Source of the DNA: Corallococcus macrosporus DSM 14697
GTDB lineage: Bacteria; Myxococcota; Myxococcia; Myxococcales; Myxococcaceae
Length of the DNA stretch: 64,000 nucleotides
Direction: 5' to 3'
NCBI RefSeq assembly: GCF_002305895.1
Contig: NZ_CP022203.1
Span: forward strand, 6,916,001 to 6,980,000
In this document: piece by piece, positions 42,227-53,235 of the stretch
Position numbering within the stretch: position 1 is the stretch's first letter
Layout: each line of letters starts with the position of its first letter
Translations under genes and position numbers: made by a program
The notes under the pieces: model-generated
What the model saw: only the letters and a program-made list of their open reading frames with translations
Database searches by the model: none
Told to the model about the DNA's origin: nothing

Positions 42227-45200
42227 TGGGCCTGCGCGGAGAGTCGGTCATCGAAACGGTACTCGGCCCGCGCCCGCGTGCCGCGCCCGCTCACGGGTTG
42301 CGTCATGCCGATTTTAAGCTGCTCGCTCAGGAACTTCGACTCCAGTTGTGCGGTGGGCTCCGCTTGCCGGGTGGCGTCGTTGTAGGTCGTCGAAATCTGC
42401 AGGGACAAATCCCTCAACACCGGATTGCTGGGAAGGAAGCGCTGGAGCTGCCGGTCCAGGCCCGACACGTTGAAGAGGGCCTCGGCCGCCAGGCCGGCGC
42501 TCGCCGCGGCCGCGGTGTCCTGGTCGGACGAGGTGAAACCCAGCGTGAGGAGCGACACGATGTCGCCCTCCACCAGGGCCGGCTCCGAGGAGAGCAGAAT
42601 CTGCGGGTCGGACGGCTTGCCGAAGGCGTGCAGCTTCACCACGAACTCACGCACCTGCGTCTGGGCCTGGACCTCGAAGACGGGGTCGATCTGCGTCGGG
42701 TCCTGGAACTCCACCTGCCCCTGGCTGATGGTGAAGGGGTTGTTGCGGAAGAAGGCCTGGCTGCCCTCGGCCAGCTCCACCCGGCCCAGCAGCCCCGGCC
42801 GCAGGTCCGTCCCCGTCAGCCGCACGTCGCCCAGCAGGCGGGCCTTCGCCAGGTTGTTGTCCACGCGCACGTCGCCGAAGTGCACATTCACGTCCCAGAT
42901 GACCCAGGGCTTCGGCGGCTCCCCCGACGCGGACGAGGACGCGCCCGCCGCCAGGTGGGTGGTGCGCCGCTGCATCGTCTTCAGCAGCGCCTCCACGTCC
43001 AGCGCCTTCTGGTAGCGCATCTTCACGATGTCCATGCCGCCGGTGACGGTGAAGCCCTTGGGCGGGCCAATCACCTGGAGCAGGCCGGAGAAGGTCGCGG
43101 GCAGGTCCTCCGTGAGCCGGTAGGGCACCTCGTCCAGTTGGATGGTGAGCCCCAGCCGCTGCGGCAGGAAGCGCTCCAGCCGCACGTCGCCGCGGGCGGA
43201 CACGCGCCCCTCGTTGAGCTGCCCCTGCAGGTGCTCCACCAGCACGCGCTGGCCCGTCATCTCCACGCGCCCGGCCATGTTGCGCACCTGGACGGGCCAG
43301 TCACGCAGCGCCATCCGCATGTCGAACAGCTCCGCGGAGCCCACCACCGACGGCTTCTCCAGCGTCCCGGAGGCCTCCGCGTCCACGGTGATGCGCCCGG
43401 AGGCGCGCTCCACCATGGCGGGCATCAGCGACTCCAGCAGGCGCAGGTCCAACCCGCCCCGCAGGGTGACATCCATGCCGCGAGGGCTCATCCACCCGCC
43501 CAGGGACAGGTCCACGTGCTGGCCCGTGAAGCGGAAGGGCTGCACGTCCGTCCGCCCGGCCGCGTACGACAGCGAGATGGGGCCCGCGTTCTCCCCCCGC
43601 AGGTCATCGCGCGAGAGGACCAGCCGCTCCACGGTGGCGTCCACCTGCGAGCCCGCGGGCGCCAGGAGCAGGCCCTTCGCGCTCAGCGTGCCGGACAGCG
43701 CCCCGCTGACGCCGGCCCACATCGGCGCGTCCGGGAGCAGCGGGCGAATCTCCGGCAGGGAGAACGAGCCCTGGGCTTCATAGGGCCAGTCGTCCTGCAC
43801 CTTCATGCGGATGCGGCCGGTGGCGTCCCGGAACGGGTTGCCCCACACCTCGAAGGTCTTCCCCACCAGCTTCCCGGTGAGGTCCATGGCGCCCAGGTTG
43901 CGCTCGGCGAAGGTGACGCGCGGCGCGCGCAGCGTGACGTCCACCACCGGCACGTCGGCGGTGCCCGACACGACGCCGTCCATCACCAGGGTGCCCTGGA
44001 TGCCCATGCGCTCGGCGAGCTCCGGGTCCACCGCCTCGGCCAGGGACAGGCCGTCTCCGCCGAAGCGGTAGTCCAGCCCACCCTCGAAGGTGAAGCTCCC
44101 CTCCGCCCAGGTGCGGCCCAGGGGGCCTGTGAGCGTGGTGCGCTCCAGCACCATCGCCTTGCCATCCACGAAGCGCAGCCGCGCCGCGCCGTCGCCCATG
44201 CGCCGGCCCAGGTAGGTGGTGTCCTTCACGTCGAACGCCACCAGCCCCTCCAGCCGCTCCACCGGGCTGTCCACCTCCACGCGGCCGGTGGCCGTCCCAC
44301 CCAGCGTGCCCTGCATCACCGCGAGCGAAGGACTCAGGCCCGCCACCACGTCCACCAGGTCCTCGTTGCGGCCCTGCGGGACATTCACTTCCAGGCGCAG
44401 GTTGAGCAGCCGCCCGAAGGACACGCCCGCCTTGCCGTAGTACTGCGTGCGCCCCTTCTGGCCGGAGAAGCCGGGGAACGTGAGCAGGCTGTCCTTGTAG
44501 GCCAGCTTGCCCTGCATCACCCCCAGCGACAGGTTCCAGAACTCGAAGTCGCGGAAGGACAGGCCCGCCTCCACCTTCACGTCCGCCGCCGGCCCGGTAA
44601 TCGCGTAGGTGGCCTGGCCCCGCCCGGCCCAGGGCAGTCCGGCGATGTGGCCGAAGTCCGCCAGGTCCACGTCGCCCTGCCCGTGGATGTCCAGGCCCAG
44701 CCCGTTGCCCAGCAGCAGCGCGACGTCCCCCGTCACGCGCGAGTGGCCCACCTCCGCGTTGACGTGGGTGAAGGCCACGCGGTCCGGCTGAATCCTCACC
44801 TGCGCCTGCGCCCGGCCCTTGTCGAACTCCAGAATCGTGAGCCCGTCCTTGGGCTGCGTGTCGAACGCGTGCGTGGCCAGCACGAAGCGCCCGGTGCGCA
44901 GGTCCAGGGGCCCCGACAAGGAGAAGCGCGGCAGCAGGTTGCCGGAGAGCTGGGCGTCCAGCGTGGCGGGGAACTCCACCCAGGAGCCCTTCACGCCCGC
45001 CCGGTCCAGGATGCGGCCCAGCGACGCGTCCTCCGTCGCCAGGGACACCTCCAGCGGGAAGTTGGGCGTGAGGCCCAGCCGCCCCGACGCGCGCACCTTG
45101 CCCGCGCCCACGGGCACGGTGAGCTCCTCCAGCCGGACGTCCTCCCCCGAGTACGACAATCGCGCGTGGAGGTTCGTCGGCCCGAAGTTTCCGTAGCCCA

Positions 45201-46083
45201 GGCTGTTGCCTGACAGCTCCAGCGACACCGCGGGGGACTCCGCCTTCCCCGCGATGGAGACCCGCGACCAGAGGTGCCCCGTCGCCGGTTCGGGAATCAG
45301 CCGCGCCTGGTACAGCGCGCGCAGCGGGAGGAACACCTGCGCGTCCAGCGCCAGCCGCGGCGCGCACAGCGAATCCACGCGGCCGGACACCGTGGTGGTG
45401 ATGTCGTCCAGCGACACCTCGGCGCGCTCCAGCTCCAGCAGGGCCTCGTCCGGGTCCAACGCGCCGGCGACGACGAGCTGCCCCAGCGCCAGCTCGCGCC
45501 CGTCCGGCCCCAGGCGCACCCGCCCGCGCCGCGCCTCCACGTCCAGCTCGATGACGCCCCACTGCTCGTCCCAGCGGACGTCCAGCTCGTCCACCTCCAG
45601 GCGCCGGCCCTCGGGCAGCGCCAGGCGCAGCTCCGCGCCGGAGATGTCGAGCTTCGCCACGCGCAGGTGCTCCAGCGGCTGCAGGAAGCAGAACGCGGGC
45701 CTGGGCTCCTTCGGCGCGGAGGGCTGCGTCAAATCCAGCGCGACGCGCGGGCGTGACGCCTTCACCTGGGCCAGCGTCAACCGGCCCCGCAGCGGCTGGA
45801 AGAAGCCGAGCTGCACCTCCGCCCGGTCCACCGCCACCAGCGGCGAGTCCGTCCCCGGAAGGAACAGCGAGAAGCCGTGCACCACCACGCGGGAGCCCAG
45901 CGGGTCCAGCTCGCAGCGGCCGAGCCCCACGTCCAGGCCCAGCACATCCGGCAGGTGCCGGCGGCCCAGCGTGCACGCCACCTCCCACGCCTCCGGCATG
46001 CGCAACAGGAGCACGCTCCCCGACAAGACGAGGAGCACCAACAGCAGCGCCCTGCGCGCACCGTGGCGGCTCTGGGAGGACAA
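42151..46083 (-). CDS. tamB: TamB-like translocation and assembly protein (AsmA family)
   Basis: This 1310-residue protein has an N-terminal membrane anchor (about 10-28), and then more than 1100 residues of beta-helical repeats that end in the DUF490 domain (about 960-1310). The final residues run EASFGNLGLELKLSWEVE, the TamB-type C-terminal strand that docks to TamA. It bridges the inner and outer membranes and is proposed to move phospholipids or assist autotransporters. tamA follows with a 76-base overlap. The ExeA-like gene ends 5 bases upstream, so the three genes are co-transcribed. Confidence 0.9.
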   Translation of the reverse strand: MSSQSRHGARRALLLVLLVLSGSVLLLRMPEAWEVACTLGRRHLPDVLGLDVGLGRCELDPLGSRVVVHGFSLFLPGTDSPLVAVDRAEVQLGFFQPLRGRLTLAQVKASRPRVALDLTQPSAPKEPRPAFCFLQPLEHLRVAKLDISGAELRLALPEGRRLEVDELDVRWDEQWGVIELDVEARRGRVRLGPDGRELALGQLVVAGALDPDEALLELERAEVSLDDITTTVSGRVDSLCAPRLALDAQVFLPLRALYQARLIPEPATGHLWSRVSIAGKAESPAVSLELSGNSLGYGNFGPTNLHARLSYSGEDVRLEELTVPVGAGKVRASGRLGLTPNFPLEVSLATEDASLGRILDRAGVKGSWVEFPATLDAQLSGNLLPRFSLSGPLDLRTGRFVLATHAFDTQPKDGLTILEFDKGRAQAQVRIQPDRVAFTHVNAEVGHSRVTGDVALLLGNGLGLDIHGQGDVDLADFGHIAGLPWAGRGQATYAITGPAADVKVEAGLSFRDFEFWNLSLGVMQGKLAYKDSLLTFPGFSGQKGRTQYYGKAGVSFGRLLNLRLEVNVPQGRNEDLVDVVAGLSPSLAVMQGTLGGTATGRVEVDSPVERLEGLVAFDVKDTTYLGRRMGDGAARLRFVDGKAMVLERTTLTGPLGRTWAEGSFTFEGGLDYRFGGDGLSLAEAVDPELAERMGIQGTLVMDGVVSGTADVPVVDVTLRAPRVTFAERNLGAMDLTGKLVGKTFEVWGNPFRDATGRIRMKVQDDWPYEAQGSFSLPEIRPLLPDAPMWAGVSGALSGTLSAKGLLLAPAGSQVDATVERLVLSRDDLRGENAGPISLSYAAGRTDVQPFRFTGQHVDLSLGGWMSPRGMDVTLRGGLDLRLLESLMPAMVERASGRITVDAEASGTLEKPSVVGSAELFDMRMALRDWPVQVRNMAGRVEMTGQRVLVEHLQGQLNEGRVSARGDVRLERFLPQRLGLTIQLDEVPYRLTEDLPATFSGLLQVIGPPKGFTVTGGMDIVKMRYQKALDVEALLKTMQRRTTHLAAGASSSASGEPPKPWVIWDVNVHFGDVRVDNNLAKARLLGDVRLTGTDLRPGLLGRVELAEGSQAFFRNNPFTISQGQVEFQDPTQIDPVFEVQAQTQVREFVVKLHAFGKPSDPQILLSSEPALVEGDIVSLLTLGFTSSDQDTAAAASAGLAAEALFNVSGLDRQLQRFLPSNPVLRDLSLQISTTYNDATRQAEPTAQLESKFLSEQLKIGMTQPVSGRGTRARAEYRFDDRLSAQAQWDNENNEASFGNLGLELKLSWEVE

Positions 46084-46088
46084 AGCCG

Positions 46089-47033
46089 CTACAGCTTACC
46101 CAACCCCTCGAGGTAGCGGTCGATCTCCGCGAGGTCCACCTTGCTGCCCGCCGTCCTGGGGAGCGACGAAGCGGGAGCGCCCGGCCGCTCGGCTGCCTGC
46201 CCTGCGGCCGTGTTCACCCCCAGCAGCCCCAGGTTCTTCCCGATGCGATGCACCAGCTCCGCGGACACCGTCTCTTCGCGCGCCAGGAAGGCCTCGAAGA
46301 GCGCGTTGTCACACAGGGTGTTGATGACGCGGGGCGAGCCGGACGAGTGCTGGTGCACGGCCAGCAGCGCCTCCGGGCTGAAGGGCATGCGCGGGCAGCC
46401 CGCGAGCCGGAGGCGGTGCTTGACGTAGGCCTCCGTCGACTCGGCGGTGAAGGGCTCCAGCCGGTAGCGCATGGCCACGCGCTGCGCGAGCGGCGGGTCC
46501 AGCTTCAGGTTCTTCTCAATCTCCGGCAGGCCGAAGAAGACGAAGGAGATGAGCTTGCGCTCCGGCACTTCCAGGTTGAGCAGCCCCCGGAACTCCTCCA
46601 TCAGCTCGCGCGTCTCCAGCATCTGCGCCTCGTCGATGAGGACGACGGCCTTCTTGCCGGACTCGTAGATTTGCAGCAGCCGCTGGTAGAGCTGCGACAG
46701 CAGCGCCAGCTTCTCCTGCGCCGGGTTCTCCACGCCCAGCTGGAGCGCGATGCGGCGCAGCAGCCAGTTGGCGGTGATGCCGGAGTGGATGATGACGAGC
46801 AGCGCGGCCTCGTACTCGGACTCCGGAAGCGAGTCGAGCATGCGGCGGGCCAGCGTCGTCTTCCCCGCGCCAATGTCACCGACGAGGATGGACAGGCCCT
46901 TCATGTAGCTCACCGCGTGCATCAGCCGGGTGAGCGCCTGCGAGTGCTGCGCCGAGTTGTAATAGAAACGGCTGACGGGAGCGTTGGAGAAGGGCTCCTG
47001 GGTCAGCTCGAAGAAGTCCAGGTACGTAGTCAT
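46089..47033 (-). CDS. ExeA/GspA-type AAA ATPase
   Basis: This 314-residue ATPase has Walker A GDIGAGKTTLARR (about 44-56) and Walker B VVLIDEAQML, followed by the sensor region FFGLPEIEKNL and a C-terminal helical lid with HSSGSPRVINTLCDNALFEAF. Such ATPases often act in type II secretion (ExeA/GspA) or in the regulation of surface machinery. Its start is ATG 47033, where the motif YLDFFELTQEPFSNAP begins. It is 27 bases after sgmX and 5 bases before tamB, which suggests it shares their transcription. Confidence 0.88.
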   Translation of the reverse strand: MTTYLDFFELTQEPFSNAPVSRFYYNSAQHSQALTRLMHAVSYMKGLSILVGDIGAGKTTLARRMLDSLPESEYEAALLVIIHSGITANWLLRRIALQLGVENPAQEKLALLSQLYQRLLQIYESGKKAVVLIDEAQMLETRELMEEFRGLLNLEVPERKLISFVFFGLPEIEKNLKLDPPLAQRVAMRYRLEPFTAESTEAYVKHRLRLAGCPRMPFSPEALLAVHQHSSGSPRVINTLCDNALFEAFLAREETVSAELVHRIGKNLGLLGVNTAAGQAAERPGAPASSLPRTAGSKVDLAEIDRYLEGLGKL

Positions 47034-47060
47034 GGGCTCGCCGGACCTCGCGGGGTGCAA

Positions 47061-50000
47061 CTACAGGTAGCCGACCTTGCGCGCCTTGGACGCGCCAGCC
47101 GCTGGTATCGGAGTGGTGGGCGCCGGGGCCCCCGCGGGTGCGGGCGGACTGCTGACGGCCTTGGCCCCATTGCCGGAGGGAGTGGGGAGCGGATCCTCCA
47201 CTGGCTCGACGGAAGCCGCAAGCCGGGACACGTGTCCGGCCACGTCCCGATACTTCCCGTCCATCGCGGCCACGCGCTGGAAGTGGAAGAGCGCCCTGCC
47301 CGCGTCACCCTGGGCCTCGTAGGCCGACGCCAGCTCGAAGCCGAGCGCCTTGGCCGCCTCGCCGGTGGCGTGGGGGTTGCCCAGCCCCTCCCGGAAGGCC
47401 TCCACCGCCGCCGCGGCGTCGCCGCGCAGGAGCTGGAGCATGCCCATCATCGTGATGCAGTCCAGCTCGCGCTTGCCACCCGCGCTGCCCTGGCGGGCCA
47501 CGTCGAACTCGTGGAGCGCGTCGTCGAGCAGGCCCATTTCCTTGTACGCGATGCCCAGGTCGTAGTGCGTGTCCACGTCCTCGGGCTTCACCACCTTGGC
47601 CAGGCTCTTCTTGAACTCGGAGAAGACCTCCTCCACCGAGTACTGGAAGTCCTCTTCCGCCGGCAGCGCCGTGGCCCCGGAGTCATCACCGAAGGTGTCG
47701 ATTTCCCCGGCGAGCTCCGCCGCCAGGTCGAACGCGTCACGCTCGCCCGTGGTCTCCTCGGGGTCGTCGAAGCCCTCCGTGACGGGCTGCACGCTCGGGA
47801 TGTGCGCCGGCTCCGCGGCCGCCTCTTCCTGCGCCTCGCCGCCTCCCGCCTCCGCCGCCTCCAGCCGCTCCATCAGCTCGGCTGCGCGCGCGTGGCCCGG
47901 GAAGGCAATCATCACCGTCTCGAGAATCTCGCGCGCCTCTTCCAACAGGCCCTGGTCGAGGAAGAACGACGCCTCGTCGCACTCCTCCGCCGCGGGCTCG
48001 TCCTCCTCGTCGGCGGCGGCCTCGACTTCCGGCGCGGGCTCGGGCTCGGCCGCGGGCTCCTCGTAGGACAGGGGCTCCTCGTAGGCGCTGGGCTCCTGCG
48101 CCTCGTCCGCGGCCAGGTCCGGCGAGGCCTCCACCACCGGCTCGTCGTCCACGGCCACGATGGCGTGCGAGGCGGTCGGCTCCTCGAACTCCGTCGGGTC
48201 CCCGAGCGCGGGCGCGCCGAAGGGGTCCTCGTCCAGGTCGGCGGCGCTCAGCGGCGCGGCGCCCACGCGCGTGGGCACGTCCTCGAGCTCCAGCGGCGGA
48301 GGCGCATCGTCCTCCAGCGAGGGCATGTCCAGCGAGTCCAGCGTGGGAACCTGGAGCGTGTCCGGCGAGGCCTCGTCGAGCAGCGCCTGCGTGGGCGCGT
48401 GCATCTGCGTGGGCTGCGGGTCGTCGTCCCCGAGCGACAGCGCCTCCATGGACGTGGCGGTGCCATCGTCCACCAGCGACTCGTCCTCGAGCGAGTACGC
48501 CGCCGCCGCCGCCAGGTCGTCATCGCTGGACGCGACGAGCGGCTCGTCGTCGGTGATGCCCAGCCCGGGCTCGTCGGTCAGGGCGAAGCGGTCGTCGTCG
48601 GTGACCAGCGTCTCGTCCACCGACGCAGCCGCCAGGTCTTCCGGCTCGGGCGAGCCATACACCTCGAACTCACCCGAGGTGATGGCCTCCCCCACCAGCG
48701 CTTCCTCGCTGATGACGGAGGCGTCGCTGTCCTCCTCGATGACCTCGTCCGAGTCGCTCGAGGGCAGCGTGGTCAGCGCCAGCTCGTCACCGGGCGGGTG
48801 CAGGAGCGCGTCTTCCGGCGGCGGCGCGACGAGGATTTCGTCGTCGCTGGAGTCCACCAGGATGGCGTCCTCGCCCACCGACTCCACCACGGACACCGTC
48901 GGCGCGGGGACCACGGGCCCCTCCGTGCGCAGCACGGACAGGAACGCGGGCACCTCGGGATGGGCGGGATTCTCCTGGAGGATGGTGGCCAGGTACGGCT
49001 GCGCGCGCTGCACGTCCGCGGAGCGCGTGCACAGGCGCAGCACGTTCAGCAGCTGCTCCGACGCCTGGGCCATGTTCCCGGAGGCGACGTAGATCTGGTA
49101 CGCCTTCTCGTGCGCGTCGAGGTTCTCCGGCTCCACGGAGAAGATCTTCCGCAGGTGCTCCAGCGCTTTGTCGTGAAGCCCGTACTTCACGTAGACGTCC
49201 GTCTCCGTGAGCAGCTTGGCGAGCTGCTCGCGCCCCATCCCCGCTGGCGCGGGGGGCGCCATGGGCGCGGGCTGCGGCGCCGCCGCGGCGGGCTGGGGCA
49301 CAGGACGCGGTGCGGGCTGAGGCGCCGCCGCGGGCTGGGGCGCCACGGGAGCCGGCTCGGGCGCGCGGCGCGCGACCAGGTCCGGGTCCTCGGGGTCCAG
49401 GGCCTCGATCTGCGTCCAGACCGCGTCGGCCTCTGTGAGCCGGCCGCGCTCCTGATGAATCTTCGCCAGCTCCTTGTAGACGGAGATGGTCTTCGAGGCC
49501 TGGCCCAGGCCCTGGAACGCCTGCGCCAGCAGCGTGAGCGTCTCCACGTCGCGGCCGTCGGCCTTGAAGCACACCTGCAGCTTCGCCAGCGCGCGCTTCT
49601 GGTCGCCGCGCTGCAGGTACGACGTCGCCAGCTCCTTCGACAGCGGGAGGTTGTCCGGCTCCAGCGCGGACAGGCGCTCCGCCACGCGGAGCCAGTCGTC
49701 CGCGCGGCTGTTGCGCTTGAGGTACTCGGCGGCGCGCTTGAACTCCTGCACCGCCTCGCGCGTCATGTTCTCTCGCGCGTACAGCTCCGCCAGCTTGATC
49801 TTCGACGCCACGTTCTCCGGGTCGAGATCCACCATCTTCTTCAAGGTATCGAGCGACGACTTCGTGTCGCCCGCCTTGTCGTAGTGGTTGGCGACAATCT
49901 GGAAGTACGCCATCGCCTCGGACATCAGCCCGAGCTGCTGGTGGAGCTCCGCCAGCTTGAGGTTCACCTCCAGCAGGTTCGGGTTGAGCTTGAGGACCTG

Positions 50001-50243
50001 CTTGTAGAGCGCGACGGCCTTGAGGAAGAAGCCATCCGACGAGTAGCTCTCCGCGACCTTGGTGAAGAAGTGGGCGGCCTGCGGATTGTCGTTCTTCTTC
50101 TGGTACAGCTCCCCCATCTTCTGGAGGACCCGGATGTCCTTCGGGTCGACCTCCAGGACCTTCTGGTACTCCTTGATGGCTTTGTCGTAGGCGCCCTTCG
50201 CGACGAGCTTCGCGGCGGCTTCGATGATCTTGTTCTTGTCCAT
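47061..50243 (-). CDS. sgmX: SgmX-type TPR protein, MglA-GTP effector for type IV pili
   Basis: This 1060-residue protein corresponds to M. xanthus SgmX, which binds MglA-GTP at the leading pole and promotes type IV pilus formation there. TPRs fill residues about 1-285 (first unit ALKEYQ-type: YDKAIKEYQKVLEVDPKDIR) and again 335-440, with more in the C-terminal third (about 720-1010, DVDTHYDLGIAYKEMGLLDDAL in part). A long acidic, Ser/Glu/Asp-rich region (about 460-830) lies between them. The symbol rests on size, TPR content and the neighbouring genes, recalled rather than searched. A candidate promoter and an acc-operon terminator lie just upstream. Confidence 0.85.
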   Translation of the reverse strand: MDKNKIIEAAAKLVAKGAYDKAIKEYQKVLEVDPKDIRVLQKMGELYQKKNDNPQAAHFFTKVAESYSSDGFFLKAVALYKQVLKLNPNLLEVNLKLAELHQQLGLMSEAMAYFQIVANHYDKAGDTKSSLDTLKKMVDLDPENVASKIKLAELYARENMTREAVQEFKRAAEYLKRNSRADDWLRVAERLSALEPDNLPLSKELATSYLQRGDQKRALAKLQVCFKADGRDVETLTLLAQAFQGLGQASKTISVYKELAKIHQERGRLTEADAVWTQIEALDPEDPDLVARRAPEPAPVAPQPAAAPQPAPRPVPQPAAAAPQPAPMAPPAPAGMGREQLAKLLTETDVYVKYGLHDKALEHLRKIFSVEPENLDAHEKAYQIYVASGNMAQASEQLLNVLRLCTRSADVQRAQPYLATILQENPAHPEVPAFLSVLRTEGPVVPAPTVSVVESVGEDAILVDSSDDEILVAPPPEDALLHPPGDELALTTLPSSDSDEVIEEDSDASVISEEALVGEAITSGEFEVYGSPEPEDLAAASVDETLVTDDDRFALTDEPGLGITDDEPLVASSDDDLAAAAAYSLEDESLVDDGTATSMEALSLGDDDPQPTQMHAPTQALLDEASPDTLQVPTLDSLDMPSLEDDAPPPLELEDVPTRVGAAPLSAADLDEDPFGAPALGDPTEFEEPTASHAIVAVDDEPVVEASPDLAADEAQEPSAYEEPLSYEEPAAEPEPAPEVEAAADEEDEPAAEECDEASFFLDQGLLEEAREILETVMIAFPGHARAAELMERLEAAEAGGGEAQEEAAAEPAHIPSVQPVTEGFDDPEETTGERDAFDLAAELAGEIDTFGDDSGATALPAEEDFQYSVEEVFSEFKKSLAKVVKPEDVDTHYDLGIAYKEMGLLDDALHEFDVARQGSAGGKRELDCITMMGMLQLLRGDAAAAVEAFREGLGNPHATGEAAKALGFELASAYEAQGDAGRALFHFQRVAAMDGKYRDVAGHVSRLAASVEPVEDPLPTPSGNGAKAVSSPPAPAGAPAPTTPIPAAGASKARKVGYL

Positions 50244-50318
50244 CGAGCGGTGGGCTTCCAGCAGGCCGAAACCCCTTGAACTTCGCGGGTTTCCATCCTC
50301 AGCAAGGGGGAGTATCGG

Positions 50319-50348
50319 AGGCTAACGGAAAGCTCCGACGCGGGTCAA
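50319..50348 (-). promoter_or_regulatory. Candidate promoter of sgmX
   Basis: On the minus strand TTGACC (50343-50348) and TAGCCT (50319-50324) are separated by 18 bases. The leader would be about 70 nt. Confidence 0.45.
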
Positions 50349-50352
50349 GAAA

Positions 50353-50375
50353 CGGCCCGGCTCCCCCGGGGCCGG
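50353..50375 (-). terminator. Terminator at the end of accB-accC
   Basis: A GC-rich stem (CCGGCCCCGG/CCGGGCCG, one bulge) is followed on the minus strand by TTTCTT, the best intrinsic terminator in this window. It separates the acc transcript from the sgmX promoter. Confidence 0.7.
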
Positions 50376-50431
50376 ATCACCTGCTCGCGTGGCGGCCCGA
50401 CGAGCGGGAGTCCACACCAGGTGTATGGGTG

Positions 50432-51817
50432 CTACGGCGTCTCCTCGACGGCCTTCTTCAGGCGCCGGGAGCCAGTCTCACTCGCGAGCAACCGCTCCAC
50501 GAAGCGGGTGTCGTAATTGCCCTCCTGGAAGGACTCCTCCGCGAGTGCGGCCCGGTGGAAGGGGATGTTCGTCCGGATGCCTTCCACGACGTATTCGCCC
50601 AGGGCGCGCTGCATGCGGCGGATGGCCGTGGCCCGGTCCTCCGCGTGCACGATGAGCTTCGACAGGAGGCTGTCGTAGTACGGCAGCACCGTGTAGTTCT
50701 CGTAGGCGCCCGAGTCCACGCGCACCCCGTAGCCGCCCGGCACGCTGTAGCCGGTAATCTTCCCGGGCCAGGGGGCGAACGTAATTGGGTCCTCGGCGTT
50801 CACCCGGCACTCGATGGCGTGGCCACGAATCTGGATGTCCTCCTGCTTGAAGCGCAGGGGCTCTCCATAGGCCAGGCGAATCTGCTCGCTCACCAGGTCC
50901 ACGCCCGTGACGAGCTCCGTCACCGGGTGCTCCACCTGGATGCGCGTGTTCATCTCCATGAAGTAGAACTCGCCGCGCTCGTCGAGCAGGTACTCGATGG
51001 TGCCCACGTTGTTGTACGCGAGCTTGCGCATGGCGTTGACGGACACCTCGCCCATGCGCTTGCGCAGCTCCGGCGTCAGCGCGGGAGACGGGCTCTCCTC
51101 AATGAGCTTCTGGTGCCGGCGCTGCACCGAGCACTCGCGCTCGTTGAGGTGCACGATGTTGCCGTGCTCGTCCGCCACGATCTGGATTTCGATGTGGCGC
51201 GGCTTCTCCACGTAGCGCTCGATGTAGAGGTCGCCGTTGGAGAACGACGCCACGGCCTCCGCCTGCGCGGTGGAGAAGGCCTGCGCCAGCGCGCCGGGCT
51301 CGCGGACGATCTTCATCCCCTTGCCGCCGCCGCCAGCGGCCGCCTTGAGGATGACGGGGAAGCCAATCTCCCGGGCGAAGGCCTCCGCCTCGCGCGGGTT
51401 GCTCACGGTGCCGGGGCTGCCGGGCAGCAGCGGGAGCCCGGCCTCGCGGGCGGCCTGGCGGGCGCGCACCTTGTTGCCCATCAGCCGGAGCATCTCCGGC
51501 CGTGGGCCAATGAAGCGAATCTTGCAGTTCTCGCAGACCTCCGCGAACTCGGCGTTCTCCGACAGGAAGCCGTAGCCCGGGTGGATGGCGTCCGCGCGGG
51601 TGATCTCGGCGGCGGACAGCAGCTGCGGGACGTTGAGATAGCTCTCCTTGGACGCCGGCGGGCCGATGCACACCGCCTCGTCTGCGAAGCGGACATGGAG
51701 CGCGTTGGCGTCCGCCGTGGAGTGCACCGCGACCGTGGCGATGCCCAACTCCCGGCAGGCGCGGATGACCCGCAGGGCAATCTCCCCGCGGTTGGCGATC
51801 AGCACCTTCTTGAACAC
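50432..51817 (-). CDS. accC: Acetyl-CoA carboxylase, biotin carboxylase subunit
   Basis: This 461-residue ATP-grasp enzyme carboxylates biotin on AccB in fatty acid synthesis. It shows the N-terminal [18 protein letters not shown] motif, the glycine-rich ATP loop [14 protein letters not shown], the catalytic [14 protein letters not shown] region and a C-terminal [14 protein letters not shown]. Length is typical. It follows accB by 72 bases with a stable hairpin between them. Confidence 0.97.
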   Translation of the reverse strand: MFKKVLIANRGEIALRVIRACRELGIATVAVHSTADANALHVRFADEAVCIGPPASKESYLNVPQLLSAAEITRADAIHPGYGFLSENAEFAEVCENCKIRFIGPRPEMLRLMGNKVRARQAAREAGLPLLPGSPGTVSNPREAEAFAREIGFPVILKAAAGGGGKGMKIVREPGALAQAFSTAQAEAVASFSNGDLYIERYVEKPRHIEIQIVADEHGNIVHLNERECSVQRRHQKLIEESPSPALTPELRKRMGEVSVNAMRKLAYNNVGTIEYLLDERGEFYFMEMNTRIQVEHPVTELVTGVDLVSEQIRLAYGEPLRFKQEDIQIRGHAIECRVNAEDPITFAPWPGKITGYSVPGGYGVRVDSGAYENYTVLPYYDSLLSKLIVHAEDRATAIRRMQRALGEYVVEGIRTNIPFHRAALAEESFQEGNYDTRFVERLLASETGSRRLKKAVEETP

Positions 51818-51852
51818 GTGGGTGTCTCCGTCAGGGCCGTCTCGAGGAGCGG

Positions 51853-51873
51853 CCGCCCGTGGGACACGGGCGG
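51853..51873 (-). promoter_or_regulatory. Hairpin between accB and accC
   Basis: CCGCCCGTG pairs perfectly with CACGGGCGG around a 3-base loop. It has no U-tract and may tune accC relative to accB or stabilise an RNA end. Confidence 0.5.
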
Positions 51874-51889
51874 CGCGCCGGCCTCTTCA

Positions 51890-52477
<588 letters not shown>

Positions 52478-52520
52478 AACTCGCGTCCCCTTCCCTCCGG
52501 CGTCGCTGCCGAGCTGCGAA

Positions 52521-53099
52521 CTAGCCCCTGGTGGCCACGCGCGTCAGATACTTGCCGTCGCGCGTGTCGATCTTCAACACGTCGCCCTCTTCGATGAAGA
52601 GCGGGACGTTGACCGAGTAGCCGGTCTCCAGGACGGCGGGCTTCAGCGCGCCGGAGACGGTGTCACCGCGGATGCCCGGGTCACACTGGGTGACCTTGAG
52701 GTCCACGGAGTTCGGCAGCGTCACGCCAATGGCCTTGCCATTGTAGAAGAGGACGCTGACGTTGATGTTCTCCTTCAGGAAGTTCTTCGCCTCTCCGAGC
52801 ACCTTCTCACCGAGGAAGGTCTGCTCGTAGTTGCGGGTGTCCATGAAGTAGAACTCCTCGCCCTGGACATAGAGGTACTGCATGTCCTTCTCCTCGATGT
52901 CGGGCTTGCCCACCTTCTCACCTGACTTCAGGGTGGGCTGGAGCACGCGGCCAGAGAGGAGGCTGCGAATCGTGGTGCGCACGAACGCGGAACCCTTGCC
53001 GGGCTTGACGTGCTGGAAGTCGACGATTTCGTACGGCTCACCGTCGATTTCGATCTTCAGACCCTTGCGGAACTCGGACGTATCGATGACACCGGCCAT
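52521..53099 (-). CDS. efp: Elongation factor P
   Basis: This 192-residue protein relieves ribosome stalling at polyproline. The conserved loop [12 protein letters not shown] has a lysine at the tip (K35). It has three beta-barrel domains and the C-terminal motif [15 protein letters not shown]. The ATG at 53099 starts [13 protein letters not shown]; the frame is open upstream but that is not part of the family. Several pilus and polarity proteins here carry polyPro runs, which EF-P would help translate. Confidence 0.97.
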   Translation of the reverse strand: MAGVIDTSEFRKGLKIEIDGEPYEIVDFQHVKPGKGSAFVRTTIRSLLSGRVLQPTLKSGEKVGKPDIEEKDMQYLYVQGEEFYFMDTRNYEQTFLGEKVLGEAKNFLKENINVSVLFYNGKAIGVTLPNSVDLKVTQCDPGIRGDTVSGALKPAVLETGYSVNVPLFIEEGDVLKIDTRDGKYLTRVATRG

Positions 53100-53235
53100 G
53101 GGGACCGACTCCTTACAGACTCGCAGCAGCGAAAGCTTGAAAAGTCCGGGGTGTCTAGCCCATGCGCCCCTTCGATGGGAAGGGGAAAGCGGCGGCGGGA
53201 GCGTCGGCTGGATGACTGCTCGCCAGGGCGCTCGA

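Noticed and set aside
42112-45213. Open frame of 1033 codons on the plus strand
   Set aside because: It is antisense to tamB, which has clear domains and a coherent operon position.
45753-50279. Open frame of 1508 codons on the plus strand
   Set aside because: It is the shadow of sgmX and the ATPase gene. The composition is His/Arg/Leu-rich repeats typical of antisense frames.
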